A stretch of DNA of 64,000 bases from Clostridia bacterium (lineage in GTDB: Bacteria; Bacillota; Clostridia; Oscillospirales; Acutalibacteraceae): the NCBI GenBank assembly GCA_017435665.1, contig JAFSEP010000049.1, positions 62,001-126,000 of the forward strand, read 5' to 3'. Under the pieces are notes generated by a model, which saw only the letters and a program-made list of their open reading frames with translations, did no database searches and was not told the DNA's origin. Positions 8,672-16,920 of the stretch are shown one piece after another. Position numbers and translations under genes: made by a program. Position 1 is the first letter of the stretch, and each line of letters opens with the position of its first letter.

Positions 8672-9148
8672 TTAATATAGTGTGTATAAATCTAAATAGT
8701 GATATTCAGCACAAAGTTTTTTTATTTTTCCGCAAAGCACTTTTTGTGCCTTTAAAAAAGCAAACTGTACATTTCGCAGATGTACTACACCGCTTCTGGT
8801 AAAAGTGTTTTTGCTTTTCAACAAGAAACCATCGTCAAACAAAAGTGCTTTTGCAGTTTCTTGCATATAGCGGAAGGCTTGTTGCATTTCGTTTTTTACT
8901 TCTTCAGGAAGGGTTTTAGATTCTTCAATTTCATAAAGCTTGTTATCGTAATCAAAGGATTCAAGTAGGAAGGTGCGATTTTCATTAGAATAATTCCTGT
9001 TTTCACATATAAAAGAAAGAAGAAAAATCCAGTGTCTGAGATCATGATAATACTTATTATATTCTTTGCAAATCTCGCAATTGTTACCTTTAAGAGTTTC
9101 TTCTCTAATAATTTTATTCATGTTTATCCAATAATGGTCAGCTCTCAT
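8672..9148 (-). CDS. Hypothetical protein, 158 residues, unrecognised
   Basis: I do not recognise this family. The protein is soluble and mixed alpha in appearance, with Cys in CEICKEY (residues 24-30) and many Tyr and His (KYYHDLRHWIF, EYHYLDLYTLY at the C-terminus). No signal peptide or membrane helix is seen. A GGAGAAG site lies just before the ATG, and a promoter with 17-base spacing that overlaps a palindrome lies upstream. Codon use is visibly richer in A and T than in the housekeeping genes around it, in common with the two divergent genes at 9326 and 9810. An accessory, possibly transferred, gene is likely (inference). Confidence 0.6.
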   Translation of the reverse strand: MRADHYWINMNKIIREETLKGNNCEICKEYNKYYHDLRHWIFLLSFICENRNYSNENRTFLLESFDYDNKLYEIEESKTLPEEVKNEMQQAFRYMQETAKALLFDDGFLLKSKNTFTRSGVVHLRNVQFAFLKAQKVLCGKIKKLCAEYHYLDLYTLY

Positions 9149-9183
9149 ATTGACTTCTCCTTTTGCATTTAAATTTCACTTTG

Positions 9184-9212
9184 ATTATATTCCGAATTTC
9201 ATCGAAATTCAA
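9184..9212 (-). promoter_or_regulatory. Promoter of the gene at 8672-9148 with an internal palindrome
   Basis: On the minus strand TTGAAT (9212-9207) and TATAAT (9189-9184) are 17 bases apart. The spacer contains the perfect inverted repeat GAATTTC-ATC-GAAATTC (9194-9210), which overlaps four bases of the -35 box. This is where a repressor operator would sit. Confidence 0.65.
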
Positions 9213-9264
9213 TATGTCGTAGTTGCTAAGAGACAATATTCGGACTCTGCCGGAGATATTTTTC

Positions 9265-9293
9265 TTGATATATAACTTAAATTATAGTAAAAT
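9265..9293 (+). promoter_or_regulatory. Promoter of the two-gene unit at 9326-10247
   Basis: TTGATA (9265-9270) and TAAAAT (9288-9293) are 17 bases apart, about 33 bases before the ATG at 9326. Confidence 0.65.
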
Positions 9294-9325
9294 ATCATTA
9301 GAAAAAGTTTTAAGGAGGAGAAGAT

Positions 9326-9799
9326 ATGTCAGAAACATTTAATCCTAAAAAACATATATGTAAATTTGGTTTTGAACTATACGATTATGCAACAAATGAT
9401 TCTCAAAGACATAACATTATTTGTGATTTATATCAGAAAGAAATTGTTTTTGAATTTATCAATAAGCAAACAGACGAAGTGGAAGAGGTTATTGGATATA
9501 GATTAAGCGATTTGGATATTAAAGAGTTATTGCAGTTGATTCGTTGGGACTGTTATGAAAAGTACAGAGATTTACCTGATGGGTGGAAATTTGAGTTTAA
9601 AAACGGATACGACGGTTATCGTGACGGATGGGGTTATAAATTTTGGTGTTTATCAGAAAGCGGATTACCACTTTTTCAGGCTTGTTTAGATGTATGCTTT
9701 GTTGAGGACAAAGTACCACCATACGAAAAACTGCTCTTATGGATCAAGAAAAAATATGCATACACAGAAGAGTTGAAAAATAAATTTATGCTTTGGTGA
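9326..9799 (+). CDS. Hypothetical protein, 157 residues, unrecognised
   Basis: No family recognised. The protein is acidic and aromatic, with a distinctive central block DGWKFEFKNGYDGYRDGWGYKFW given here in parts: DGWKFEFKN then GYDGYRDGWGYKFW (about residues 86-110). It ends with a basic LLWIKKKYAYTEELKNKF tail. No signal peptide or membrane segment is visible. It begins at an ATG with AAGGAGGAG upstream and lies 10 bases before a zinc-ribbon gene, so the two are co-transcribed. Its size, aromatic content and A+T-rich coding resemble small accessory proteins such as polymorphic-toxin immunity proteins, but I see no motif that supports this. Confidence 0.6.
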   Translation: MSETFNPKKHICKFGFELYDYATNDSQRHNIICDLYQKEIVFEFINKQTDEVEEVIGYRLSDLDIKELLQLIRWDCYEKYRDLPDGWKFEFKNGYDGYRDGWGYKFWCLSESGLPLFQACLDVCFVEDKVPPYEKLLLWIKKKYAYTEELKNKFMLW

Positions 9800-9809
9800 G
9801 GGATAATAT

Positions 9810-10247
9810 ATGGGAGATATCAGGAAATATAAATGCAACAACTGTGGATATGAAATAAGCTTTCATTTTGGTTGCGGTTATTTAAATTGTGATGAATATT
9901 TAAAAAACTGCATGTTTGCGGAGAATAAATTAAAACAAGAAATAGCAAGCGGTCAATATGATGATTTATTGAAAGCTATTTTTTGCTTGCCTGAAAGCAA
10001 AGCTTTTGTTTTTGATTGTAATGAAACAATATTTCAATGTTGCATTTGTAAACATATTTCAGTATATAACAAAAAAGAAATTTTTAGTGGAATTATCAAC
10101 AAATATACACAAAGAATCACATTTAAGCAAAACTGCCCTGAGTGTAATTCTGTTTCATACGAAGACGTATCAGATAAGGCATATATTTATTGTCCAAAAT
10201 GCAAAGAGGAAACAATGCTATTGAGTATAATCGGTAATTTTGACTAA
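9810..10247 (+). CDS. Hypothetical protein with several zinc-ribbon CxxC pairs
   Basis: 145 residues with a clear metal-binding pattern. The pairs are CNNC (9-12), CCIC (about 77-80), CPEC (about 110-113) and CPKC (about 128-131), and there are additional Cys in FGCGYLNC. This would allow two to three structural zinc sites. It is likely a small nucleic-acid- or protein-binding adaptor (inference). The gene follows the 157-residue unknown by 10 bases with a GAGGG site overlapping the end of that gene. Like its neighbour it has A+T-rich codon use. The function is unknown. Confidence 0.6.
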   Translation: MGDIRKYKCNNCGYEISFHFGCGYLNCDEYLKNCMFAENKLKQEIASGQYDDLLKAIFCLPESKAFVFDCNETIFQCCICKHISVYNKKEIFSGIINKYTQRITFKQNCPECNSVSYEDVSDKAYIYCPKCKEETMLLSIIGNFD

Positions 10248-10361
10248 AGATATATGGTGATGCTCTAAGATAAAGGCAAAAGCTCAGATAATTTATAAGT
10301 TAAAGACAGTATTTTCGTTTATCACAAAGCTGTTCAACGGAGAAATCAGCTTATAATATCA

Positions 10362-10400
10362 AAAGACCGAAGGAAAACAAAATCCTTCGGTCTTTATTTT
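10362..10400. terminator. Bidirectional terminator between the zinc-ribbon gene and the hydrolase
   Basis: AAAGACCGAAGGA pairs perfectly with TCCTTCGGTCTTT around an 8-base A-rich loop, with A-rich and T-rich flanks (ATTTTATTT). The 113 bases between the zinc-ribbon gene and this hairpin hold no gene that I can support. Confidence 0.9.
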
Positions 10401-11355
10401 ATTTATCCAATGCTTTAAATATTTCCTGCCATACAGCTTCATCCTGTTCGGTCATTTTATTCCAGTCAAAGCTCTGCACAAATTTTTCTTTATCTTCATC
10501 TGTTTTGAGAGCCTTTGCTGACCTCGCACGCTGTTTGAGAAAGGCTTCAAGATATCTGACAGCATTTTCGGTATAGTTAGGATTATGGTTTTTACCGGAT
10601 ACCTTCAGAAAAGTTATATTTTCCTTTTCTGAAAGCTCATTCATCATATATCCGAAATGCTTATCACAGCTTACTGTCTTATCATCATCGGAATGGATTA
10701 TAAGAGCAGTAACATCTGAATTCTTCAATGAATCAACTGCATTATAGCCGATAAAAACGGGATTGGCTTCCTTTTCAAGCTGATAAATCTTCCTGAAAGC
10801 AAAGGAGAGGGGACCGGAAAGAAACTGTGAAAGTACCTTTTCAACAGAAACAAAGCCTGACATAGCAACAATGCTCCTGATATCAGGATGAAGAGCACAA
10901 ATATTAAGAGTAGAAAATCCGCCCCAGCTGTGACCGATAACGGAAATTTCATATCCGTTCAGCTCAGGAATTGTTTTCAGATTACTGATAACATCATTAC
11001 AGTCTTTAAGAGACTGGACAAATCCTCCCGTAGTTTCACCGCCGGATTCCATACAACCGGTGTGGTCATACGAAAAAACAAGGTATCCGTGTCTGCAGAG
11101 AAGCTCAATTTCTTTCATATAGCCTCTGTGACCTGAGCCCATGCCGTGTTCAAAAACAACAAGTCTGTTTTTTACGGGATTATCGTAGTAATAGAAATAA
11201 CCCTGAAGTGTGTGTCCGTCGGAAGAGGGGACAGTATGCGCTGCTTTGTTCAGTCCCTCAAAATCGTCGCTTGAAAAATAAAAAACGTCACCCTTGAAAT
11301 CAGCACGTGTGTAAAGCATCCTTCTGTAAAATCCGTAAATTATCTTTGTAAGCAT
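10399..11355 (-). CDS. Alpha/beta hydrolase (serine aminopeptidase/lysophospholipase-like)
   Basis: 318-residue alpha/beta-hydrolase. The oxyanion region is VVFEHGMGSGHRGY, the nucleophile elbow is GHSWGG (Ser around residue 150), an acidic residue lies in IIHSDDDKTVS, and the His is in SGKNHNPNY. Together they make a complete Ser-Asp-His triad. A single hydrophobic patch at the N-terminus (MLTKIIYGFY) is too short for a convincing signal peptide. I choose the ATG at 11355 with GAGGAG upstream instead of an in-frame start ten codons earlier, inside the ABC-F gene. It starts four bases after the ABC-F stop, so it is co-transcribed with it. The substrate is unknown. Confidence 0.8.
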   Translation of the reverse strand: MLTKIIYGFYRRMLYTRADFKGDVFYFSSDDFEGLNKAAHTVPSSDGHTLQGYFYYYDNPVKNRLVVFEHGMGSGHRGYMKEIELLCRHGYLVFSYDHTGCMESGGETTGGFVQSLKDCNDVISNLKTIPELNGYEISVIGHSWGGFSTLNICALHPDIRSIVAMSGFVSVEKVLSQFLSGPLSFAFRKIYQLEKEANPVFIGYNAVDSLKNSDVTALIIHSDDDKTVSCDKHFGYMMNELSEKENITFLKVSGKNHNPNYTENAVRYLEAFLKQRARSAKALKTDEDKEKFVQSFDWNKMTEQDEAVWQEIFKALDK

Positions 11356-11359
11356 AATA

Positions 11360-13273
11360 TCACTCCTCATTCTCTGCATCTTCAAGTTTAAGCTGTAATT
11401 CCTCCCACTCGGTCATAAGTGCATCCTGTTCCTCGTGAAGCAAGGTCAGCTCATCTGTGATTTTTGTTATTATCTCATAATTTGCCATATTTTCGTCATT
11501 TTCGAGTTCTTTTTCTTTGGCAGTAATTTTCTCGTCGTACTCGCTTATACGGGCTTCACAGCGTAAAATTGCGCCCTTCAGCTTACGGATATCGCTTTCT
11601 CTTTGTTTTCTTAGCTTATAATCATTGATTTTTGGGGTAATTTTTTCTTCCCTGACAGTTTGGCTTTCAACAAAGTGCTCAAGATAATAGTCATAATTAC
11701 CGTTATACACTTTGATTCCGTTATCAGTCATACGGAAAATTCTTGTTGCAAGCTTATTAATGAGGTATCTGTCGTGAGAAACTATAAGCATTGTTCCGTC
11801 ATAGTTAAGTAAGGCATTCTCCAGAGCCTCTCTTGATTTTATGTCAAGGTGGTTAGTAGGTTCGTCAAGAAGCAGCAGATTGGCTCCCTTGAGCATCAGT
11901 TTAAGCATAGCAACTCTTGCTTTTTCGCCGCCGCTGAGATCGCCGACCTTTTTGAAAACATCGTCACCCTTGAACAAAAAAGAGCCAAGTGCTGTACGGA
12001 CGCTGCTTTCAGTCATATGAAGATAGCTGTCCCATACCTCGTCAAGAACGGTTTTACTTTCGTTAAGCTTTGCAAGGGTCTGGTCAAAGTATCCTATGTC
12101 AACGTTTGCGCCGAATTCACATTCTCCGCCGTCAGGACGGTACTCTCCGAGAAGTATTTTCAGCAGGGTAGTTTTACCGCAACCGTTGTCACCCAGAAGA
12201 AACACACGTTCATTTCTTTTGATCAGAAAATCTATATCCGAAAACAGCTTTTTACCGTCAAAGGATTTTGATAAGCCTTTTGCAGTAACAACATCATTAC
12301 CGCTGACATAATTTGCACTGAAATTAAATCTGAGGCTTTCAAGCTCTTTTTCAGGCTCCTCAAGACCGTCAAGAAGTCTGTCAATGGATTTCTGTTTGTG
12401 TGCAATGGTGATATAGTTTCTTTCCTGACTGAAGGTTTTCTGCTGAGCAATAATACCTTCAATGCGATGAACCTCCTTCATTGTCTGTTCGTAATGACGT
12501 TCAGCGTTCATCTGCCGTTCTGCTTTAAGCTCCATAAAGCGGGAATAATTACCCTTAGTAAGAACGGTTTTTCCCCGTTCCATTTCCATTGTTTTATTCG
12601 TAACCTTATCAAGAAAGTATCTGTCATGGGAAATTACCATAATACTTCCGTCAAATTCACTTATCCAGCCTTCAAGCCACTCAACGCTTTTTATATCAAG
12701 GTGGTTTGTAGGTTCATCAAGAAGCAGGAGGTTTGCTCCGCTGAGCAGCAGCTTTCCGAGACTGAGCTTTGATTTCTGACCGCCGCTGAGTATGCTTACG
12801 GGTTTATCAAAATCATCTTCGGAAAAGCCGAGACCTATAAGGGTGGCCTTTGCTCTGCTTTTATAGGTCAGACCGCCTTTATCCTGGTATTCCTCCTGAA
12901 GCTTCAACTGTTCATCAATTAGTTTATCGAGATTTTCAGCTTTATTTTCGATTTTTTCAATGATTCTTTCAATTTTGTTTTCCAGCTGAATAAGATGCTC
13001 AAAAACGGTTAAAAGCTCATTATAGACCGTTTTTTGCGAATTATGGCAGGCGTGCTGCTGCATATAGCCGATAACTGTATTTTTGCCGATAACAAGATTT
13101 CCGTCAGTATACTCATATTCCTTTGTCAGAACCTTGAATAATGTTGTTTTTCCGGCACCGTTAACGCCGATAAGTCCTATTTTATCGTTATCATAAATAT
13201 CAAAAGTAACATTTCCGAATATTTCAATATTGCCAAACTCCATTTTCAGATTGTTGGCACTGACCATAACCAT
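11360..13273 (-). CDS. ABC-F family ATPase (ribosome-associated)
   Basis: 637 residues with two ABC cassettes and no membrane domain, the ABC-F layout. Cassette 1 has Walker A GVNGAGKTT (about 36-44), signature LSGGQKSKLSLG and Walker B LLLLDEPTNHLD. Cassette 2 has GDNGCGKTT, LSGGEKARVAM and the same Walker B. Between them lies the charged P-site tRNA-interaction linker (about 240-300). The C-terminal 100 residues are a charged coiled coil (SDIRKLKGAILRCEARIS). ABC-F proteins act on the ribosome as translation factors or antibiotic-protection factors. Which of these applies cannot be decided here. The first ATG at 13273 has GAGG eight bases upstream. Confidence 0.9.
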   Translation of the reverse strand: MVMVSANNLKMEFGNIEIFGNVTFDIYDNDKIGLIGVNGAGKTTLFKVLTKEYEYTDGNLVIGKNTVIGYMQQHACHNSQKTVYNELLTVFEHLIQLENKIERIIEKIENKAENLDKLIDEQLKLQEEYQDKGGLTYKSRAKATLIGLGFSEDDFDKPVSILSGGQKSKLSLGKLLLSGANLLLLDEPTNHLDIKSVEWLEGWISEFDGSIMVISHDRYFLDKVTNKTMEMERGKTVLTKGNYSRFMELKAERQMNAERHYEQTMKEVHRIEGIIAQQKTFSQERNYITIAHKQKSIDRLLDGLEEPEKELESLRFNFSANYVSGNDVVTAKGLSKSFDGKKLFSDIDFLIKRNERVFLLGDNGCGKTTLLKILLGEYRPDGGECEFGANVDIGYFDQTLAKLNESKTVLDEVWDSYLHMTESSVRTALGSFLFKGDDVFKKVGDLSGGEKARVAMLKLMLKGANLLLLDEPTNHLDIKSREALENALLNYDGTMLIVSHDRYLINKLATRIFRMTDNGIKVYNGNYDYYLEHFVESQTVREEKITPKINDYKLRKQRESDIRKLKGAILRCEARISEYDEKITAKEKELENDENMANYEIITKITDELTLLHEEQDALMTEWEELQLKLEDAENEE

Positions 13274-13301
13274 AGTTTATACCTCATATAAATTAAATAA
13301 C

Positions 13302-13336
13302 AAGTTAATTTTAACTTAAAATATAATAATTATCAA
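13302..13336 (-). promoter_or_regulatory. Promoter of the ABC-F/hydrolase pair, with palindrome over the -10
   Basis: On the minus strand TTGATA (13336-13331) and TAAAAT (13313-13308) are 17 bases apart. The inverted repeat AAGTTAA-TT-TTAACTT (13302-13317) covers the -10 box, a position suited to a repressor. Confidence 0.55.
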
Positions 13337-13366
13337 CATATTTTACTTTATTTTTACTGAAATGTA

Positions 13367-13395
13367 TTGCAATTAAGGCTTTTGGTGAATATAAT
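13367..13395 (+). promoter_or_regulatory. Promoter of the DUF1858 gene
   Basis: TTGCAA (13367-13372) and TATAAT (13390-13395) are 17 bases apart, followed by AGGAGG and the ATG at 13426. It diverges from the ABC-F promoter. Confidence 0.7.
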
Positions 13396-13425
13396 AATAA
13401 CAGAACTTTTAGGAGGATAAAACAA

Positions 13426-13626
13426 ATGACTGAAATTAATAAAGATATGACAATCGGTGATATTCTTGATGAACGCAGAGACGTTGCTCCGTTCTTCCTT
13501 GAGATGGGTATGCATTGTCTCGGTTGCCCCTCAGCAAGAGGCGAATCTGTTGCTCAGGCTTGTGCCGTACACGGTGTTGACGTGGACGAGCTTGTAGGTA
13601 AAATCAACGCTTATCTTGCAAAATAA
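13426..13626 (+). CDS. DUF1858 domain protein (small Cys-containing protein)
   Basis: 66-residue protein that is almost entirely a DUF1858 domain. Its TIGDILDERRDVAPFFLEMGM segment is followed by HCLGCPSARGESVAQAC, placing Cys at 31, 34 and 46. The CxxC pair and the family's association with redox proteins suggest a disulfide or metal role (family knowledge, function not established). The gene has its own promoter and AGGAGG site and is followed by a hairpin terminator, so it is probably a monocistronic unit. Confidence 0.85.
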   Translation: MTEINKDMTIGDILDERRDVAPFFLEMGMHCLGCPSARGESVAQACAVHGVDVDELVGKINAYLAK

Positions 13627-13652
13627 TCCTGACAACTAAAAAACACCGAAAC

Positions 13653-13679
13653 ACCACTCCTTAAAAGAGTGGTTTTTTG
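13653..13679 (+). terminator. Terminator after the DUF1858 gene
   Basis: ACCACTC pairs with GAGTGGT around CTTAAAA, followed by a run of T (13673-13678). The trmK ribosome binding site begins a few bases later, so either read-through or a promoter inside this region must serve trmK. Confidence 0.75.
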
Positions 13680-13694
13680 GTATTCGGAGATAAT

Positions 13695-14378
13695 ATGATT
13701 AAACTCAGTAAAAGACTAAAAATGGTAGCAGATATGGTAAGACACGGCTGTGTTGTGGCTGATATCGGCACGGACCATGCATATCTGCCGGTATATCTTA
13801 TTCAGAAGGGTATCTGCCCTCGGGCTGTAGCGGCGGATCTCAGAGAAATGCCCTTGAAAAACGCAGAGGCAACCGTTAAGGAAAATATGCTTTCGGATAA
13901 GATAACGCTTATTCTTTCAGACGGCCTTGACAGCATACCTGCCGGTATTGCAAACGAAATAACCCTTGCGGGTATGGGCGGTGACCTTATCAGCGATATT
14001 CTGTCACGTGCTGAATGGATAAAAAATAAACATATAAGAATCATCGCACAGCCACAGACTCACAGCGAGAAGGTCAGAAAATTTTTTATTGATAACGGGT
14101 TCCGTATTATAGAAGAGGATTCCTGTATAGATGATAACCGTAACTATATTTGTATTTGCGCAGAATACACGGGTGAAAAAACAGATTATGATTTCGGTTA
14201 TGAATACTACGGAGAATTGCCTGCCTGTAAAAACAAATATGCAAAGGAATATCTGGCTCATCAGCGCAATCGCTTTTTAAAGCGAAATGAGGGTCTTGTA
14301 AAATCGGGACAGAATGCTGTTGAAGCTGAATTTCTCAATAAGCTTGTGAAAAAATTTGATGAAATATTGGAGGATTGA
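13695..14378 (+). CDS. trmK: tRNA (adenine22-N1)-methyltransferase TrmK
   Basis: 227-residue SAM-dependent enzyme that methylates N1 of A22 in tRNA. It has the start KLSKRLKMVADMV, motif I VVADIGTDHAYLPVYL (about 23-38), and the catalytic-site block LAGMGGDLISDIL (about 91-103), followed by the helical C-terminal domain. The ATG at 13695 is preceded by CGGAGA. An alternative in-frame TTG at 13677 lies in the upstream terminator and is rejected. It is two bases from the Nif3-family gene, an adjacency shared with B. subtilis (yqfN-yqfO). Confidence 0.92.
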   Translation: MIKLSKRLKMVADMVRHGCVVADIGTDHAYLPVYLIQKGICPRAVAADLREMPLKNAEATVKENMLSDKITLILSDGLDSIPAGIANEITLAGMGGDLISDILSRAEWIKNKHIRIIAQPQTHSEKVRKFFIDNGFRIIEEDSCIDDNRNYICICAEYTGEKTDYDFGYEYYGELPACKNKYAKEYLAHQRNRFLKRNEGLVKSGQNAVEAEFLNKLVKKFDEILED

Positions 14379-14380
14379 CA

Positions 14381-15139
14381 ATGCCCCTTGTAAAAGATAT
14401 ATATGGATTTCTTGATACGGTTGCTCCCTTTGAAAATAAATGTGAGTGGGATAACTGCGGACTGCTTGTGGGAGACAGAGATAAGGCTGTGAACAAAATC
14501 GGATTCACGCTTGACCTCACTCCCGATACACTCAAAAAAGCCGCCGACGAAGGCGTTGACCTTATTATTACGCATCATCCTGTTATTTTCAAGCCGCAAA
14601 GCAGCTTTCTTAAAAATAACGTTGCATATGAAGCTGCAGTAAAGGGCATCAGCGTAATTTCAGCACACACCTGTTACGATTGTGCTGAAGAGGGAGTAAG
14701 CTATATCCTTGCTGAAATTCTCGGTTTAGAGAACATCACAGAGGTTGAGACCGAAGAACAGCCAAGCTGTGTGCGTATGGGGACGATTGATGAAACCAAT
14801 GCAGAAAATCTTGCTGTGCTGGTTGCCGAAAAGCTTGGCACAACGGTAAGACTTTCATCTGCAGAAAATACAATCAAAACCGTTGCAGTCTGCGGCGGCA
14901 GCGGCGGTGATTTTATATATGATGCCGTAAAAGCAGGTGCTGATGCATACGTAACGGGTGATCTTAGTCATCATCATTTTCTTGCAGCAAGGGAAACGGG
15001 TATGACAGTTATTGCCGCAGGTCATTTTGAAACTGAGAACCCTTCGGTTATACCCTTGATGAACAAGGTAAGCGAACGTTTTTCGGATATTAAAACAATA
15101 TATCTGAAACAGGAAAATCCGGTTAAGTTTATAAAATAA
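14381..15139 (+). CDS. Nif3-like dinuclear metal center protein (DUF34)
   Basis: 252-residue Nif3/YqfO-family protein. Metal-ligand motifs are visible: ITHHPVIFK near residue 65, SAHTCYD (about 95-101), and a C-terminal HFETENPSV block. The first part matches VAPFENKCEWDNCGLLVGD, typical of the family. Length is at the short end because the central PII-like insert of B. subtilis YqfO is reduced. The ATG at 14381 follows GGAGG by seven bases; the TTG at 14375 is too close to that site. A GTP cyclohydrolase role is often written for the family but has not been established for this subgroup. It lies directly after trmK. Confidence 0.9.
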   Translation: MPLVKDIYGFLDTVAPFENKCEWDNCGLLVGDRDKAVNKIGFTLDLTPDTLKKAADEGVDLIITHHPVIFKPQSSFLKNNVAYEAAVKGISVISAHTCYDCAEEGVSYILAEILGLENITEVETEEQPSCVRMGTIDETNAENLAVLVAEKLGTTVRLSSAENTIKTVAVCGGSGGDFIYDAVKAGADAYVTGDLSHHHFLAARETGMTVIAAGHFETENPSVIPLMNKVSERFSDIKTIYLKQENPVKFIK

Positions 15140-15150
15140 AGAGGAACATA

Positions 15151-16905
15151 ATGGCACTCGACGGAATATATTTATCAAAAATAAGAACTGAAATTGAGAA
15201 TAATGCTCTGTATTCAAGAGTTGACAAGGTATCACAGCCGTCTAAGGACGAGCTTGTGCTTTATCTGCGTGGAAAAAACGGCCCGAACAAGCTGCTTTTA
15301 TGTGCAAGAGCCAACAGTCCCAGAATACAGTTTACAAGCCGTACACTTGAAAACCCTGCAACGCCTCCTATGCTGTGTATGCTTCTGAGAAAGCATCTTA
15401 CGGGAGCTATGATCAAAGCAGTCAGACAGCACCAATGTGACAGAATACTCTTTATTGATTTTGATGCATCCAATGAAATCGGCGACAGGGTGCTTCTCAC
15501 GCTTTGTATTGAAGTAATGGGCAAATACAGTAATATTATTCTTTTTGATGAAAACAAAAGAATAATCGACTCCGTCAAGAGAGTTGATATTTCAACCTCG
15601 TCCGTAAGGCAGATTCTTCCCGGATTAGAGTATACTCTGCCTCCGGAGCAAACAAAAAACAATATCAGAACAAATACTGCCGATGAGATTGTTGACTGTG
15701 TTTTGAAATCGGAGGAGCACAGACTTTCAAAGGCAATTATGTCATCGCTTCAGGGTATTTCACCTATTGTATGCCGTGAGCTTGCCCACAGATGCTGCGG
15801 CGCAGATAAGTATATTTCAGAGCTTTCTGAAGCAGAAATTGAAGGTTTAAAAATTGAAATCGAGAAGCTACGTATTTCATTCAACGATATGGGTAAGGCA
15901 TATATGGTTATTGATTCGGGCGGAAAACCAATTGATTATTCATTTATGCCTATAACTCAGTACGGCAACGAGGTAAGTGTCAAAGAATATGACAGCTACG
16001 GATTATTGCTTGACGATTTTTATTATGAAAAAGACCGTATTGAGCGAACCAGACACAAGGGTCAGGAATTATTCAGGCTTGTTTCCAATCTCATTGAGAG
16101 AACTGCAAGAAAAATCAATATTCAGAAGGAAGAGCTTGAAGCGTGTGCAGACAGGGAGAACCTGAGAATCTATGCTGAGCTTATCAATGCAAATGTATAC
16201 AGACTTGAAAAAGGCTCCTTTTACTATGACCTTGAGAATTATTATGACAACAATAATTCGGTCAGAATTAAGTGCGATCCGAGCCTCAATCCCGTAAAAA
16301 ATGCACAGAAGTATTATAAAGAATATAAAAAAGCACAGACAGCCGAAAAAATGCTGACAGAGCTTATTGAAAAAGGTGAGAATGAGCTTGAATATCTCAG
16401 AACCGTTGAAGATGAGCTTATAAGAGCTGATACTGAAAATGAGCTTAATCTCATACGTGAAGAGCTTATGAGCATGGGATACGTTAAAAACCGCAGAAAA
16501 AACGGCAAGAAGCCGCCAAAGGCATTACCGCCTCTGGAATTCAGAACAAGTGACGGCTTTACGGTGCTTGTGGGCAGAAATAATCTTCAGAATGACCGCC
16601 TTTCAATGCGTGTTGCAAATAACCACGATATGTTTTTGCACATTCAGAAACAACCGGGTTCCCACGTGATTATTGTCAGCGACAACAAAGAAATCAGTGA
16701 TAACGCTATTGAGGAGGCTGCTGTTATTGCTGCATATTACAGCAGCGCACGGGAATCATCAAGGGTGCCTATTGATTATACTTATGTCAAAAATCTTAAA
16801 AAGCCGGTTGGTGCAAAGCCCGGCTACGTAATCTATCATGTTTACTACACAATTACAGTCAAGCCCGACTACGAGGCTGTAAAGAAAATGCAGATAAAAA
16901 AATGA
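15151..16905 (+). CDS. rqcH: Ribosome quality control protein RqcH (NFACT family)
   Basis: 584-residue NFACT protein, the bacterial Rqc2 counterpart, which binds obstructed 50S subunits and directs C-terminal alanine tailing of stalled chains. The N-terminal NFACT-N domain starts MALDGIYLSKIRTEI. The conserved Asp-Arg pair needed for tRNA engagement is at residues 97-98 (QCDRIL). A long charged coiled-coil arm follows (about 290-450). The C-terminal NFACT-R domain has MFLHIQKQPGSHVIIV. The older label fibronectin-binding protein refers to the same family. The gene lies 11 bases after the Nif3 gene and 15 before dnaE. Confidence 0.93.
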   Translation: MALDGIYLSKIRTEIENNALYSRVDKVSQPSKDELVLYLRGKNGPNKLLLCARANSPRIQFTSRTLENPATPPMLCMLLRKHLTGAMIKAVRQHQCDRILFIDFDASNEIGDRVLLTLCIEVMGKYSNIILFDENKRIIDSVKRVDISTSSVRQILPGLEYTLPPEQTKNNIRTNTADEIVDCVLKSEEHRLSKAIMSSLQGISPIVCRELAHRCCGADKYISELSEAEIEGLKIEIEKLRISFNDMGKAYMVIDSGGKPIDYSFMPITQYGNEVSVKEYDSYGLLLDDFYYEKDRIERTRHKGQELFRLVSNLIERTARKINIQKEELEACADRENLRIYAELINANVYRLEKGSFYYDLENYYDNNNSVRIKCDPSLNPVKNAQKYYKEYKKAQTAEKMLTELIEKGENELEYLRTVEDELIRADTENELNLIREELMSMGYVKNRRKNGKKPPKALPPLEFRTSDGFTVLVGRNNLQNDRLSMRVANNHDMFLHIQKQPGSHVIIVSDNKEISDNAIEEAAVIAAYYSSARESSRVPIDYTYVKNLKKPVGAKPGYVIYHVYYTITVKPDYEAVKKMQIKK

Positions 16906-16920
16906 TCGGAGGGACAGACT

